From positions 6,917,181-6,981,180 of the forward strand of contig NC_064040.1 of NCBI RefSeq assembly GCF_932526225.1: DNA of 64,000 nt, in the 5' to 3' direction. A program made the position numbers and the translations under genes. Position 1 is the first letter of the stretch. Each line of letters begins with the position of its first letter. Shown one piece after another: positions 1 to 13,053 of the stretch. Below the pieces are notes generated by a model that ran no database searches, was not told where the DNA came from, and was given only the letters and a program-made list of their open reading frames with translations. Source of the stretch: Nematostella vectensis. Its lineage: Eukaryota; Cnidaria; Anthozoa; Actiniaria; Edwardsiidae.

Positions 1-235
1 GGATAGCTGTGTATGGTGTAGATAGCTGTGGATGGTGTGGATAGCTGTGTATGGTGTGGATAGCTGTGGATGGTGTGGATAGCTGTGTATGGTGTGGATA
101 GCTGTGTATGGTGTGGATAGCTGTGTATGGTGAGGATAGCTGTGTATGGTGTAGATAGCTGTGTATGGTGTGTATGGCTGTGTATAGTGTGGATAGATAT
201 GGATGGTGTGGATAGCTTTGTATGTGTGGGATATC
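1..235. repeat. 19-bp minisatellite, block A
   Basis: This is a tandem array of a 19-bp unit, GATAGCTGTGTATGGTGTG with variants such as GGATGG for GTATGG. The same unit in the opposite orientation fills 21821-22140, and in this orientation it fills 29932-30927. The array is cut by the window start. Confidence 0.95.
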
Positions 236-1329
236 TTATATGAAACACTTCAGAATGCGTACTTAAAGTACTTACCTACCTGGCGAGGTACCTTGCCGCT
301 GGCACAAAGGTTCGTGGGCTCTGGGAATGAGATTGAAGTTGCCGCCATTTTGTTTTTTTGGGTGTGTGTAGATTTTTTCTCACATACACTTCACGGTATT
401 TTGGCAGCAGGGCTATAATATAGCCACTTCAACGCACAGATGCCCACTTGAGACATAGATAGCCGCTGGATGCTCTATGATGTCCAGGTAACGACCACAA
501 TTTACCGATTCTAGAAGTAAACGTTTGGTTTTCGTCGCTTAGCTCCAACGTGCTTAGTCTTTGACAGAACTTTGTAAGACTCATTTTCTCATTTCTTTGA
601 ATTACCCATAGCTCTACTGCGGGTTCTAATCCACCTCAGAAGTCGTTCGGTGTAACTTCGGCAATCAGTCATGCTGGGCCGAAACCTAGAGTAAGAATTC
701 ATTATGTTATTTCCTGCACGTGGCTTTTCATTTGCTCGTGTTTATTGAAAGACTGCCATCTTTGACTCAATACAATACTAAAATTTAAGTAAATACATTC
801 TCTCGTGTATCTAACTTCTCACGACAGGACTTGGAGCTTACTAAACGACTGGAAGAAGCCTTGATTCCTTATGGTGTATTCGAAAGCGAGGATGAACGTC
901 AGCAACGGTTTGATGTTTTGAAGCTTGTCAAGTTGTTATTTAGTCAAATCCATTCTGGGTTACATCTTTTTTTACCGTATCTAGGATGATTGTTCTTGCT
1001 AAGCTGAATGAGTTGGTAAAGGAATGGATTGTAGAAGTGAGCATAAAAAAAGTTAGTATATAAACATTGCAGATCTCCTACACTTTGTTTTTATCTTGCA
1101 AATAATTTCATTAGTACTGATGCTATTACTTAAATGGTAATATTACATTAGTTGTGTTGCATTAGTTTTTATTTATTATTGTGTATTATTTTTCAATACT
1201 GTGCTTAAAATTGTTAACAACAAAGCTTCCATTATTTTTACAATTGAGATTTTTATCTTGATTGCAAGTTTATAAATTTTATGTTGTGGTTCCAAATTAC
1301 ACAAATTAACACTACAAGCAATAACATCC

Positions 1330-1540
1330 ATATTTTACTTCTAAAATCTCTTACTCTCTCTTAAAGCCGCATTGTCACCAGTTTACTTCCGGAGGTCCGA
1401 TGGAAACCTCAACCGTTAAAAGACAAAAGAATCTATTAGAATCCGAGATATTTAACAGGCCATCCGCTCTAAGTTATCAATCGTATCCTCAAAGAAACTT
1501 TTAATAGACACAATGCTTTCAATATTTTGAAAAATTTTGG
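1330..1540. repeat. About 205-bp insertion present only in copy 1 (intron 3 of the polymerase gene)
   Basis: Copy 2 runs directly from CATCCATATT into TGGCGTTTTCC (about 31990-32005). Copy 1 has about 205 extra bases there, with ATTTT at both junctions. No long terminal inverted repeat is obvious. It may be a short interspersed element or a deletion in copy 2. Confidence 0.6.
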
Positions 1541-2134
1541 CGTTTTCCGTTAAAAATCATAGGATATTGTTTTGTAATCGACCGGAAATAAATTGGTGAA
1601 AATTCAGCTTTAAGTCAAGTTGGCTTTCAAAACTTTGACATACTTTGACATATTTTTGCTGTGATCATGTGATTGTGACTGAGGACTGGAATTTCAAAGT
1701 ACTTTTGATAAAGTACAATTACAATGCATATAAACCTGATTTCCGGCTAATGCTCTGTGGGTATGCTTATGATTAAGTGAATTTAATTTTTTTTTTTAAC
1801 TTGTAACTGTCTTTGTACCATAAATTCTAGAATATGCCAGAAAATATGGCCAAAACAGTGGGTGGAAAGATCTTCACATTTGGATCCTTCATATTGGGAG
1901 TGCATACCAAAGGTGTGTTCTGTTATTTTGATACAGAATTTTCGTATAAAATGATATGTTGCTCAATGTTGCTTTTTGATTCATCGGACTAGTAAAACAG
2001 GTTGAATTTGTTTGAAAATTCTACCAATTTCATTGTTATTGTAAAACAGTCTGTTTACCCTCTAAGCTGGTCCCTTAATACACAGGTGCTGACATTGTAA
2101 AACAGCCTGTCTACCCTCTAAGCTAGTCCCTTAA

Positions 2135-5100
2135 GTGCACCAGTCCCTTAGATTCAACTGAGGAGTTCCAAATACGAAATTTCAAAATCGCCCAAAATTG
2201 GTTTAAAGTTAGCCCCTGGTTCTCTTAACATGGTAAAAAAGTTTGAGTTACAAACAATAAATATTTTTCGAGAAAAACCGAATTTACGATTTTGCCTATA
2301 AAATCGCCGATTTGGGGGCATTTTTCACCTTTCAAACAAAATCGTAAAATTCTATCTAAATATAGGCGGAATTTAAAAAAGCGCTACAGATCCTTAGAAA
2401 GGAGTGGATAAGGTATAAAACGAGTGGTTTCTTTACTTTTTCCGGCAAGAAAAAATATATTTTATTGCTGTCTAAACATGTCAACAAAAAACGTCGACTA
2501 AAATATTAGTCTAAATTAGGGGCTTATAAATCCAATGGTACGTGGATTTTCGCAGAAATTTTGCACTTTGAGCAAAGATTGGTGTTATTTCTTTCGATTC
2601 AGCAAATAAAAAATTGGGGGAATCAAATTCCCGAATTATAATGAGGCCGAGCGCAACCCCATGTCGAGCTCAAATAACACACGATTTTCTTGACAGCCGT
2701 CTTTATTAGATACACATACCTGTTTGTATGGAAGACAAATCACAGAAAATACACTCTATCCTTGCTGTATTCTTATTTTAGATGCTGTATAATAGTCTTG
2801 GTTCATCCTTGGAAGCTACTGGAAGTCAATAAAGACATTACAATGAAAAATATTTGCTATTTTGTACATACTTCAGTTCAGAACGCCTGCCGGAATGGCA
2901 AACTTTGAAGGATTTGTTTGGGTTTTAAAGTTTCTTTACGCTTCATTGAAGTAAAAGATATTCAAGCACATCAGTTCTTACCTTCTGTCAAAAGGTTTCT
3001 AGGGAAAAGGCTGATTTGTAAGATTAATTTCAATGCAAAGGTCAAGTACTTGAACACGAGTCTGGTTTCAAATGACAACAACTGATCAGCGGTCTGCCAG
3101 ATGAGAATGCGTGACTTTCCACAGGTATCCTAATCCCCATAAGAACAGACAGTTTAGAGTCTTAGTCTTTCTTTATTAGAAAACATATTTGATAAAAAGT
3201 CGATATCATGTCTTGTTTGTCTGTTTTCAAAAACATCTGATGATTTAGTAAAGAACTTAGGCGTAAGAGTAAAAATTGTATACGTATTTACGTTTATCTG
3301 CATATTAGTTGTGTGCTCATGAGCACTGCTCGATTACTGCTGAAATTGTATCAATAATGGGAGCGGGTCTCTGTAAAATGCAGACCGGACCTTCACAGAC
3401 CTCGGCGGACCGGTTTTATTTATTTATTAGATAAAATAAAAAAATTGTCGTCAAAGAAAAAAAGCTTGCTTACATTTTGCGTGGCAGTCCTTAGGGCAAG
3501 TGTGCCGTTGTTGCGGGGCGCCGGTGGAACAGAATTTCTTTTTCATTACGGACTTTGCGCAAAATTACCGATTTGCTCTAGGTGACTGAAGTAGTTTAAA
3601 AATCGGTAGCTGGAAAATCGGCAACTACCGTGAGAATAGTGACTTTAAATGGGCTGCTTCGCTACTTTGTAGCAAGAGAAAACAAATATCACTCTGTCCA
3701 AACACTGAGCTGTCAGTTAACTCAATGGAAACTGTTGATTGCCGTTAGAACAGTAACCCTCTATTGGCTACTTCCCTGCATTGTATTAAGAAGAAAACAA
3801 AAGCCGCTCTGCACAAGCACAATCGTAGATTGCCGTGAGAACAGTAACTTGTTATTGGCTACTTTGCTTGATATAACAAGACCAACAACTGTGCAATGCC
3901 AACAAGATTGCCTGGAAAAGGGTTACAAATTCAGTTGGAGCTTGCGACAGATTGAATGAACATGTCTATGATTTCGCTACAGACGACGATCTACTCCCCG
4001 TGTTTGAGGAATAAAATAATACTTTCGCTAAACGAAAGATATAATGCTAATTGACATTGTTTTAATGCGAGGGATGTTTTAGCCTGTCAGCAAGTCTGTA
4101 CTTTTGCGCAAAATCCGTAATGAAAAAGAAATCTCCGTCGCATACCCCCCCCCACACACACACACAACATCGGCACACACATAAACTAATATCAGAATAT
4201 AAGGAAAGCTGAGGTGCGTGATAAAGAAGTCGAGTCTACCAAACGGGAGTTGAGTTGAAATAGGGACTCCCCAAAATATGTTCAGAGAACAAGCAAAATG
4301 CAGTCCCGTACCCAGGGGGGGAGGAGGGGAAGCTGGGGGTGCGAACGCATCCCCCCACAACGGCCGAAGGTATTTCGGTTCCCAATGGAAGTGCTATTTG
4401 TAGACAAAACTATAAAGCATAAGCTGAATAACCCTGGTACGTAGCCAAATCCGACGATAAAAGTCCCGTGAAGATACTGCAAAGGCATAAAAAATCCCTC
4501 TTTGTTCTTTCGGGGGTAGTCAGATTTTTATTAGAGAACTCATTTTACTCGTCGTCGCTTTACTCGTTCCCCTCTCAGAACAGCCGAATTCCGAGCTACG
4601 AACAAGCAACCATTGCCTGGGCTACCTGTGATTACATTTGCGTTTCAAGTGTCACCTACGCGCGGGCTTAACAAATACTCCGGTCGTTAAATCATGATTC
4701 ACTTACCAGCTCTAGCAAGAAGAAGTTCAAACTCAGTTTGAAGAGACTTGTCTGATATGTTAAGCAGCTTCTTTTGTCCATGAATATCCTTGTTACAGTC
4801 TTTCAGAAGAACGCACTTTGAATTGCTCGAGCAATCGACACTAGGGCCACAAGGAGCACCCACGCAAACAGTGTAATCACAGGTAGTCATGATCAAGAAA
4901 AATATCAAGCATCATCTGATTTACAATTCTAGCTTGCCTGATTTTATAAGAAGCAGATTAATGCGATCTCTTTGTGTTGCCCTAAAGTCTTTTGTGGCTA
5001 ACGGAGGTGTTACTGTAACAGGATGCCGCTTTGAGGGAGTGTGACAATTCTTCCAGCTTATGCCCTTATGTCAACGAAGAATGTTTGCTTGTGGTATTTG

Positions 5101-6401
5101 TTTTATTCTTCGATTGGTGTTTCCTATCTAGAATTACGCTTTCACAACATAGGCGAGCCAACTGAGAAGAGATATCTCCTACTTCCGGGTGATGTCCTGC
5201 TGCAAGAGACCATGATACATCATGGTCTCTTGCCTGCTGTGAGTGACACAATAATGTCAAGTATCGCATACGCATATACATATCCCATATTAATTTTTGA
5301 AATAATTTTGGCATCATTAATATGTTTTTTTTTAGAATGAAGAACATAAAATAAGAAAAAATATAAAATATAAAAACTGCCGAATATAAAAGCCGACTAG
5401 TTAAACTATTCTTTATATCGGGTTTCCTTTGGAAATTCACGCATTCTCATCTGGTAGACCGCTGATCAGTTGTCATCTGAAACCAGACTCGTGTTCAAGT
5501 ACTCGACCTTTGCATTGAAATTAATCTCATAAATCGGCCTTTTTCCCAGAAACATCTTGGGAGAAGGTAAGAACTGACGTACTTGAATATCTTTTACTTT
5601 AATGGAGCGTAAAGAAACTTTAAAACACAAACAAATCCTTCAAAGTTTGCCATTCCGGCAGGCGTTCTTAAATGAAATCTGTACAAAATAGCAAATATTT
5701 TTCATTGTAATGTCTTTATTGACTTCCAGTAACTTCCAAGAATGAACCAAGACAATTATACAACATCTGAGATTAGTATACAGCAAGGGTAGAGTTTATT
5801 TTCTGTGATTTGTCTCCTGTTCAAACAGGTATGTGTATCTAATAAAGACGGCTGTTAAAAAAATCGCGTGTTATTTGAGCTCGACATGGGGTTGCGTTCG
5901 GCTTCATTATAATTCGGGAATTTGATTCCCCAATTTTTTTCTTTGCTGAATCGAAAGAAATTACACCAATCTTTGCTCAAAGTGCAAAATCCATGTACCA
6001 TCGGTTTTATAAGCCCCTAATTTAGACTATTATTCAAGTCGACATTTTTTATTGACATGTTTAGACAGCAATATAATATACTTTTTTTTGCCGGAAAAAG
6101 TAAAGAAACCACTCGATTTATACCTTATCAACTCCTTTCTAAGGATCTGTATCGCTATTTTTAATTCCGCGTATATTTAAAGAATATTTTGCGATTTTTT
6201 ACGCAAGGTGAAAAATGCCCCCAAATCGGCGATTTTATAGGCAAAATCGTAAATTCGGAATTTCTCGAAAAATATTTAATGTATGTAACTCAAACTTTTT
6301 AACCATAATAAGGGAACCAGGGGCTAACTTTAAACCAATTTTGAGCGATTTTGAAATTTCTTATTTGGAGCTCCTCAGTTGAATCTAAGGGACTGGTGCA
6401 C
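2135..6401. mobile_element. TTAA-flanked DNA element with about 970-bp terminal inverted repeats (piggyBac-like target site), non-autonomous
   Basis: The element starts GTGCACCAGTCCCTTAG and ends with the reverse complement. TTAA lies on both sides (2131-2134 and 6402-6405). Copy 2 of the duplication has the uninterrupted TTAA, so this is a clean insertion into intron 4 of copy 1. The arms (about 2135-3113 and 5434-6401) are long diverged inverted repeats. A TTAA duplication is typical of piggyBac and Kolobok families; I cannot choose between them. The 2.3 kb core has no transposase-length ORF. It holds three diverged direct repeats of about 120 bp (3620-3900), half of a hairpin MITE (about 4545-4630), a Cys-rich exon-like ORF on the minus strand (4707-4890) and a 30-bp palindrome at about 5203-5232. 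Confidence 0.9.
4707..4890 (-). CDS. Possible captured exon: small Cys-rich ORF inside the TTAA element
   Basis: On the minus strand an ATG at 4890 opens about 61 codons rich in cysteine (CDYTVCVGAPCGPSVDC, then SSNSKCVLLKDC). They end in ELLLARAG, immediately followed by a strong donor GTAAGT at 4706. An upstream in-frame ATG lies at 4908. I do not recognise the family. The run of cysteines then an acidic helix could be a secreted disulfide-rich domain. No partner exon was found. It may be host sequence carried by the transposon, or chance. Confidence 0.3.
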
Positions 6402-6860
6402 TTAATACATAGGTGCTGACATTGTAAAACAGTCTGTTTACCCTCTAAGCTGGTCCCTTAATACACAGGTGCTGACATTGTAAAACAGTCTGTTTACCCT
6501 CTAAGCTGGTCCCTTAATACACATGTGCTGACATTGTAAAACAGTCTGTTTACCCTCTAAGCCGGTCCCTTAATACACAGGTGCTGACATTGTAAAACAG
6601 TCTGTTTACCCTCTAAGCTGGTCCCTTAATACACAGGTGCTGACATTGTAAAACAGTCTGTTTACCCTCTAAGCTGGTCCCTTAATACACATGTGCTGAC
6701 ATTGTAAAACAGTCTGTTTACCCTCTAAGCTGGTCCCTTAATACACAGGTGCTGACATTGTAAAACAGTCTGTTTACCCTCTAAGCTGGTCCCTTAATAC
6801 ACAGGTGCTGACATTGTAAAACAGTCTGTTTACCCTCTAAGCTGGTCCCTTAATACACAG
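6402..6860 (+). repeat. 56-bp minisatellite at the 3' splice site of polymerase intron 4 (copy 1)
   Basis: Eight perfect-length 56-bp units run from 6413 to 6860, with one more at 2086-2134 left of the transposon. Each unit ends in TTAATACACAG and begins GTGCTGACATT, so it repeats the intron's acceptor plus the first 11 bases of exon 5, which encode the start of the catalytic GADI. Copy 2 has two units (about 32505-32601). Confidence 0.95.
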
Positions 6861-7419
6861 GTGCTGACATTAATACTCTTCTTGTGGCCCCTCGGCACAT
6901 TGACCGTGCCGACTTCTTTTCATCTTTTTATTATCTTCTCAAGAATCATCCTGATGTCAGAGAGCTAAGGGTAAACCATATTATAAAATGCAATGACTGA
7001 AATCTGTAAGCTTGGATTTATGTTTGCAAAATAAATCTGACATTTTCTTTTTTTGTATAGGCCGTTGAGAATGCTTTTGTCCCTGTGATAAAGCTGATAT
7101 TTTGTGACATTGAGGTATGTCATTTTATGATATCGTATGTTTTACACTTATACAATAATATTACAATAATATTCAGGGTTTAGATTAACATGTCAGTACA
7201 GTAGCTAGTAAAATGGAATAAGTTGACCATCTTCCTTGTTTTAGAGGTTTAAAAAATGAAGGCAATCCATGTTTTCTCTAAGGCGGACTGACCTGGCTGA
7301 CTTTTGAAATCCATAAATATGACCAAATTACAAAACTGCAACTGCACTGAGGTTTTCACCATCGTACTTGGGGGTATAGAATTATTTCCGAATACAGGTT
7401 TTCTAAATGGCCCTAATAA

Positions 7420-7566
<147 letters not shown>

Positions 7567-7825
7567 TAGAATTATGTGAGATTTCAGGCTACTATTTTTA
7601 CTAACTGTGGTTGTGGATTCTTGTTCCCTAATCTCTATACTAATTGTGACAGTCTCAGGTGTTTCATTTAGGCCCGGCAGCCAGCAGAACCGCCAGCAAC
7701 TTTTTTCAGAGTGCTGGCTACTTTTTGAAAAAAAGTTGATTAATGTTTTATTTGAACCACTACTGTAACTTCCACTCCCAATTTATCAATTTCCACTGCC
7801 TACTATAAAACTTAAAACCCCTTAG

Positions 7826-7957
<132 letters not shown>

Positions 7958-8319
7958 TAGTGTGCAGGATACAACACAAGCATTCTGAGCGTTAATGTAC
8001 CATAACGCCTTAGTTATCCATGCATTTGGCACTATCTAAAAGATGTTGTTTGCAATGCTTAGAAATATGCTATTTTCAAGAACAATGTTTGATTTCCACC
8101 TGGTTATCTTGATTATACTGTTATCTCTTTGCTTCTAACTATTATCCAAATTGAAAGCAAGTTAGGGTGACAAGCTACATTATGGAATGGTTTTGGGCAA
8201 ATCTAGCACAGAATCCTTTGAATCGGATTCCTAAATAGGAAGGTAGAAGGTGATATTCATACTAATACAGCATAGGACACATCCAGATTGCTGTAGTATG
8301 AGTATAACAATAACAATAA

Positions 8320-8493
<174 letters not shown>

Positions 8494-9239
8494 TGAATCA
8501 TTTGTATTTTCTAGATGATTGATGGTTAATTTTATACAGGGTGGTAAAGGGTATTTTCATGAAATGAGATTTGGCCATTTTTCACCCTACAAGAAACATG
8601 AGATCGTCCATTTCGACGTTCGTGAAACATGATTAAACGATTTAAAAGTAAAAAGCCTTTTTCCCCAGTCCGTAAAACGTGATCCATACCCCCCTTAACC
8701 AGCCTGTTTATATCTGCTGTTGGTATGTATTTATTTAATGCTTATTGATATTTGTACCTTCAACTGCATCTGTCAACAGGGAGTGGCCAAACCCCGTGTT
8801 ATTGAAAAATATTCCTACACCAAGTGAAAACAAACTTGGATTTCAGATCTGGGACCCAAGGGTAATTATATTGGAGCAAATTATGTATGTATGAGCAATT
8901 CCACATGAGAAACCAAAAAATGGAAATTTCAAAACTCACATTTCTGGATAGATTTTTTTCACATTTGTACTCTCTTATGTCTAGTGTTTATGAAATCATT
9001 TTTTTTTTACCTGATGCACATTCAGGGGGGGGGGCACCAAACAACTAGTCCGCCAAAGGTTTATTGACTTGGGAAAAAGACCTCACAACCACCATGTGGA
9101 ATTCTTTTTATAACAGTCAACATTACAATCATAAACCATGATTCTATTCATGATTTACACCCATACATGTAACTTTTTTAAAAAGTATAACAAAAAATAA
9201 GTACACATAAAAAATAATTTTAATTTGGGGGTCTGAGTT

Positions 9240-9470
9240 TTGTTACAGACGTTTCATGTGATTACTCACAAAACAAGGTTTTATTTGTACTACTGTACAG
9301 CAGAATTTATATCCTTTTTGAGTGGTACTTCATATTCTCTGTAGTAGCAACATGAATAACAAAAATATGGCAAAAGAAATGTGAAAGTACTTTAATAAGA
9401 AAAAAATGATGTTACAGACGTTACACTAGAGTGTTACAGACGTTACATCTTGTTATATTACAGACATTAA
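9240..9470. repeat. GTTACAGACGTTACA motifs in polymerase intron 10, unexpanded state
   Basis: The motif occurs at about 9244 (variant GTTACAGACGTTTCA), 9412 and 9434, spaced 22 bp for the last two. The same motif in inverted orientation (TGTAACGTCTGTAAC) occurs at about 12338, 12359 and 12548, with a variant at 12728. The inverted layout across the intron suggests subterminal repeats of an older element. In copy 2 the left part is expanded to about 59 units. Confidence 0.75.
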
Positions 9471-10005
9471 TGCCTTTTGTTGAACAAGAAAAACACCAAA
9501 TATTTAATATTTATTGTTTGATACATCACCCCAATTTCTCCAAATTATCTGTCAAGGACATATTGCAAAATTTGTGCTGTGAAAGCAGTGCATTATTACT
9601 TCCATAAAAGAAAATGAAATAAAATTTTAAGTGATTTGGACACTTCTTATTAGACTGGTTGGATGATGCAAACTCAAAAACAAGTGATTAACTTCTTCAA
9701 GAGATAACTATGCAAAAAAAAATATGTAACAAGAAATTTTTTTTGATGTTTAGGCTGGAAATTTATAATAAAATCAGAAAAAAGCCTGATATAGTTTGTT
9801 TGTTAAATAACAGAGGAATGATACTTAATCATTTTGGAACTAAAATTTACTAAAACATATGCAATTAGTTTGGTTTTATCAACTGCATGGAAATTGCCTT
9901 ATTGGGCTCCCTGTGGATTTTTAAACAATTATATTTAGCTAGATCTATAGATAAAAACATGAAATTTACCAGTAGTTAAAAGAGAAAGTTGCCAAAAGAT
10001 ATGTA

Positions 10006-12282
10006 CAGTACCGCTCTCGAACATGTAGACATATGTTCGCGAAATTGTTCGCGAAATTCGCGAACACCGTTCGCGAAATTCGCGGACAATGTTCGCGAAA
10101 TTCGCGGACAATGTTCGCGAACAGCTGATGTTCGCGAACACAGTGTTCGCGAACAGTCCGGGACAAACCGTTTGACAAACGGGAACTCGTACCTCGTAAC
10201 CGAAGACTTACAGTACTGATACTCACTTAAAATACAGGAGTTCTGCAAGCGATTCAAATAAATTGTTCGTGTAAAAGTCAGCTGAGAGCTATGGTTATGG
10301 TTAAAATCAGAAGCAACAAATTCAGTTATGGTCTGATATGCCTTCAGTTCAATTATTTGTAGACGATCAAGACAAGACACTTTCAAGTTTGAGAAATAAA
10401 GACGATAAAGATGGCGGATGAAAGCCAAAACATGCGAAGGATTCGATCGTGGATTTACGAGGGCAGACACAGGCAAAAAAGTTAGTTAGTTTATTCTCAA
10501 AAGCTTGCCTCGAAGAGGGAAGGAATGTCGATCGCTTGATGTGCTTCGAAGATTGTCGAATGTGACAACTGCTATCGAATACTTTTGAACAGCGGGAAGC
10601 CATTTATTTAACAAATACTTGTATTACACACGGGATAATTAATTTGGGGAAGGAATGCCGATCGCTTGATATTCTTCGATGATTTTCGAATGTGTGAAAA
10701 CTGCTAGCGAAGATTTTTGAAATTCTATTTGACAAATACTTTTAATAAACACGGGAGAAGGAATGCCGAGCGCTTGATATCCTTCGAAGATTTTCGAATG
10801 TGTGAAAACTGCTAGCGAAGAATTTTGAAATTCTATTTGACAAATACTTGTAATAAACACGGGAGAAGGAATGCCGATCGCTTGACATCCTTCGAAGATT
10901 TTCGAAATGTGTGAAAACTGCTAGCGTAGACTTAATAACAGCGAGAAGCCATTATTTGACAAAGACATGCAATAAACACAGGATAATAAGTTTGAGGAAG
11001 GAACGCCGATCGATCGCTTGATATTATTCGAAGATTTTCGAAATGTGTGAAAACTGCTAGAGAAGACTTATAACAGCGGGAAGCCATTTATTTGACAAAG
11101 ACATGTAATAAACACATGAGAATTAGTTTGAGAAAGAAATGCCGATCGCTTGATACTCTTCGAAGATTTTCGAATGTGTGAAAACTGATAGCGAAGACTT
11201 TTGAACAGCGGGAAGCCATTATTTGACAAAGCAAAGACTTGTACTAAACACGGGAGAATTAGTTTGAGGAGGGAATGCCGATCGCTTGATATTATTCGAA
11301 GATTTTCGATTGTGTGAAAACTGCTAGCCAATCCTTTTGAACACTGGGAAGCCATTTATTTGACAAAAACTTGTATTAGACACGGAAAAATTTGTTTGGG
11401 GAAGTTTTCAAGTCTTTACTTTGTCAAATAAATGGCTTCTTGCTTTTCAAAGTATTCGCTAGCAGTTAACACACATTCGACAATCTTCGACGAATATCAA
11501 GAGATCGGCATTCCCTCCTCAAACTAATTCTCATGTGTTTATTACATGTCTTTGTCAAATAAATGGCTTCCCGCTGATATTAAGTCTTCGCTAGATGTTT
11601 TCACACATTTCGAAAATCTTCGAATAATATCAAGCGATCGATCGGCGTTCCTTCCTCAAACTAATTCTCCTGTGTTTATTGCATGTCTTTGTCAAATAAT
11701 GGCTTCCCGCTGTTATTAAGTCTACGCTAGCAGTTTTCTGACACATTTCGAAAATCTTTGAAGAAAATCAAGCGATCGGCATACCCTCCTCAAACTAATT
11801 CTCCCGTGTTTAGTACAAGTCTTTGCTTTGTCAAATAAATGGCTTCCCGCTTTTCAAAGTATTCGCTAGCAGTTAACACGCATTCGACAATCTTCGAAGA
11901 ATATCAAGCGATCGGCATTCCCTCCTCAAACTAATTCTCCCGTGTTTAGTACAAGTCTTTGCTTTGTCAAATAAATGGCTTCCCGCTGTTTAAAAGTATT
12001 CGCTAGCAGTTAACACACATTCGAAAATCTTCAAGGAATATCAAGCCTCGCATTCATTCCCCAAACTTATATTCTGTCTAATACAAGTCTTTTCAAATAA
12101 ATGGCTTCTCGCTGTTCCAGCTGTTATTAAGCCCTGGATCACACATTACCGTTCGTCAAATCGTTTATTTTGCATCTGTTCGCGAACAGCGTGTTCGCGA
12201 ACAGTCTATATGTTCGCGAATTTCGCGAACAACGTTCGCGAAAGTTTCGCGAACAGTGTCCCTATGTTCATGAGCGGAACTG
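10006..12282. mobile_element. TA-flanked fold-back element rich in GTTCGCGAAC palindromes (Tc1/mariner-like ends), in intron 10 of copy 1
   Basis: The left end is CAGTACCGCTC and the right end, reverse complemented, is CAGTTCCGCTC. TA flanks both sides, and copy 2 has a single TA at the empty site. TA duplication and CAGT ends fit Tc1/mariner/pogo families. Both ends carry many copies of the 10-bp palindrome GTTCGCGAAC or its halves. Between them lie roughly 135-200 bp repeat units, head-to-tail in one orientation from about 10480 to 11395 and in the opposite orientation from about 11400 to 12110, so the interior can fold into a long hairpin. No transposase ORF is visible. A shorter relative sits at 55205-56328. 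Confidence 0.9.
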
Positions 12283-12882
12283 TAGAATGCAATAATATTA
12301 TCAAAAAAGTTAATTACAGATTTACATTTTCACAGGTGTAACGTCTGTAACAAAACATGTAACGTCTGTAACAGAACGTTTTCCTTTATAGTTCAAGAAT
12401 TATGAGTGCATTCTTGAAAGTCAACCTTACATAGAAAACATCTAACATTTAACATAAGATTTATTAGAAAGATAACACACGCATGATTTTAGATTCACAG
12501 AGTTTTCAATTTAAAAAAGAGTTTTTAAAAGAAGCAGTTTTTCTGATGTAACGTCTGTAACGCTAACAAAACTACAATTTAAAAATCAGAAAATTTAGCT
12601 TTACTTAATTTTTTTGACATGGGCATCTAAGGTTGATAAAGCCTTAACTAAAACAACACAATTATAATTTAAACACTTAAATGCAATGAAGATATGACAT
12701 GATGAAAATTGAAAAAATGTGTTCCAAATGTAACATCTGTAACGAAGAACTGCTCGTATAGCAATACCTTGGTTAGAATTGAACAGTATATTTCATGATT
12801 TTATTTTATATGAATTTGATAATCATTATAATACTATACACTATTTTGATCTATGAAAAAGACATTGAAAATGTGTACATGA

Positions 12883-13053
<171 letters not shown>

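Noticed and set aside
1-235. TATCCACA-like sequences resembling bacterial DnaA boxes
   Set aside because: They belong to the 19-bp minisatellite in a eukaryotic genome; no replication-origin context exists.
4079-4488. Minus-strand ORFs over CA/CCCC-rich sequence in the TTAA element
   Set aside because: Low-complexity sequence with no domain, splice site or repeat support.
6402-6860. Regular 56-bp repeats resembling a CRISPR array
   Set aside because: Units are contiguous with no variable spacers, and the sequence is an intron end of a eukaryotic gene.
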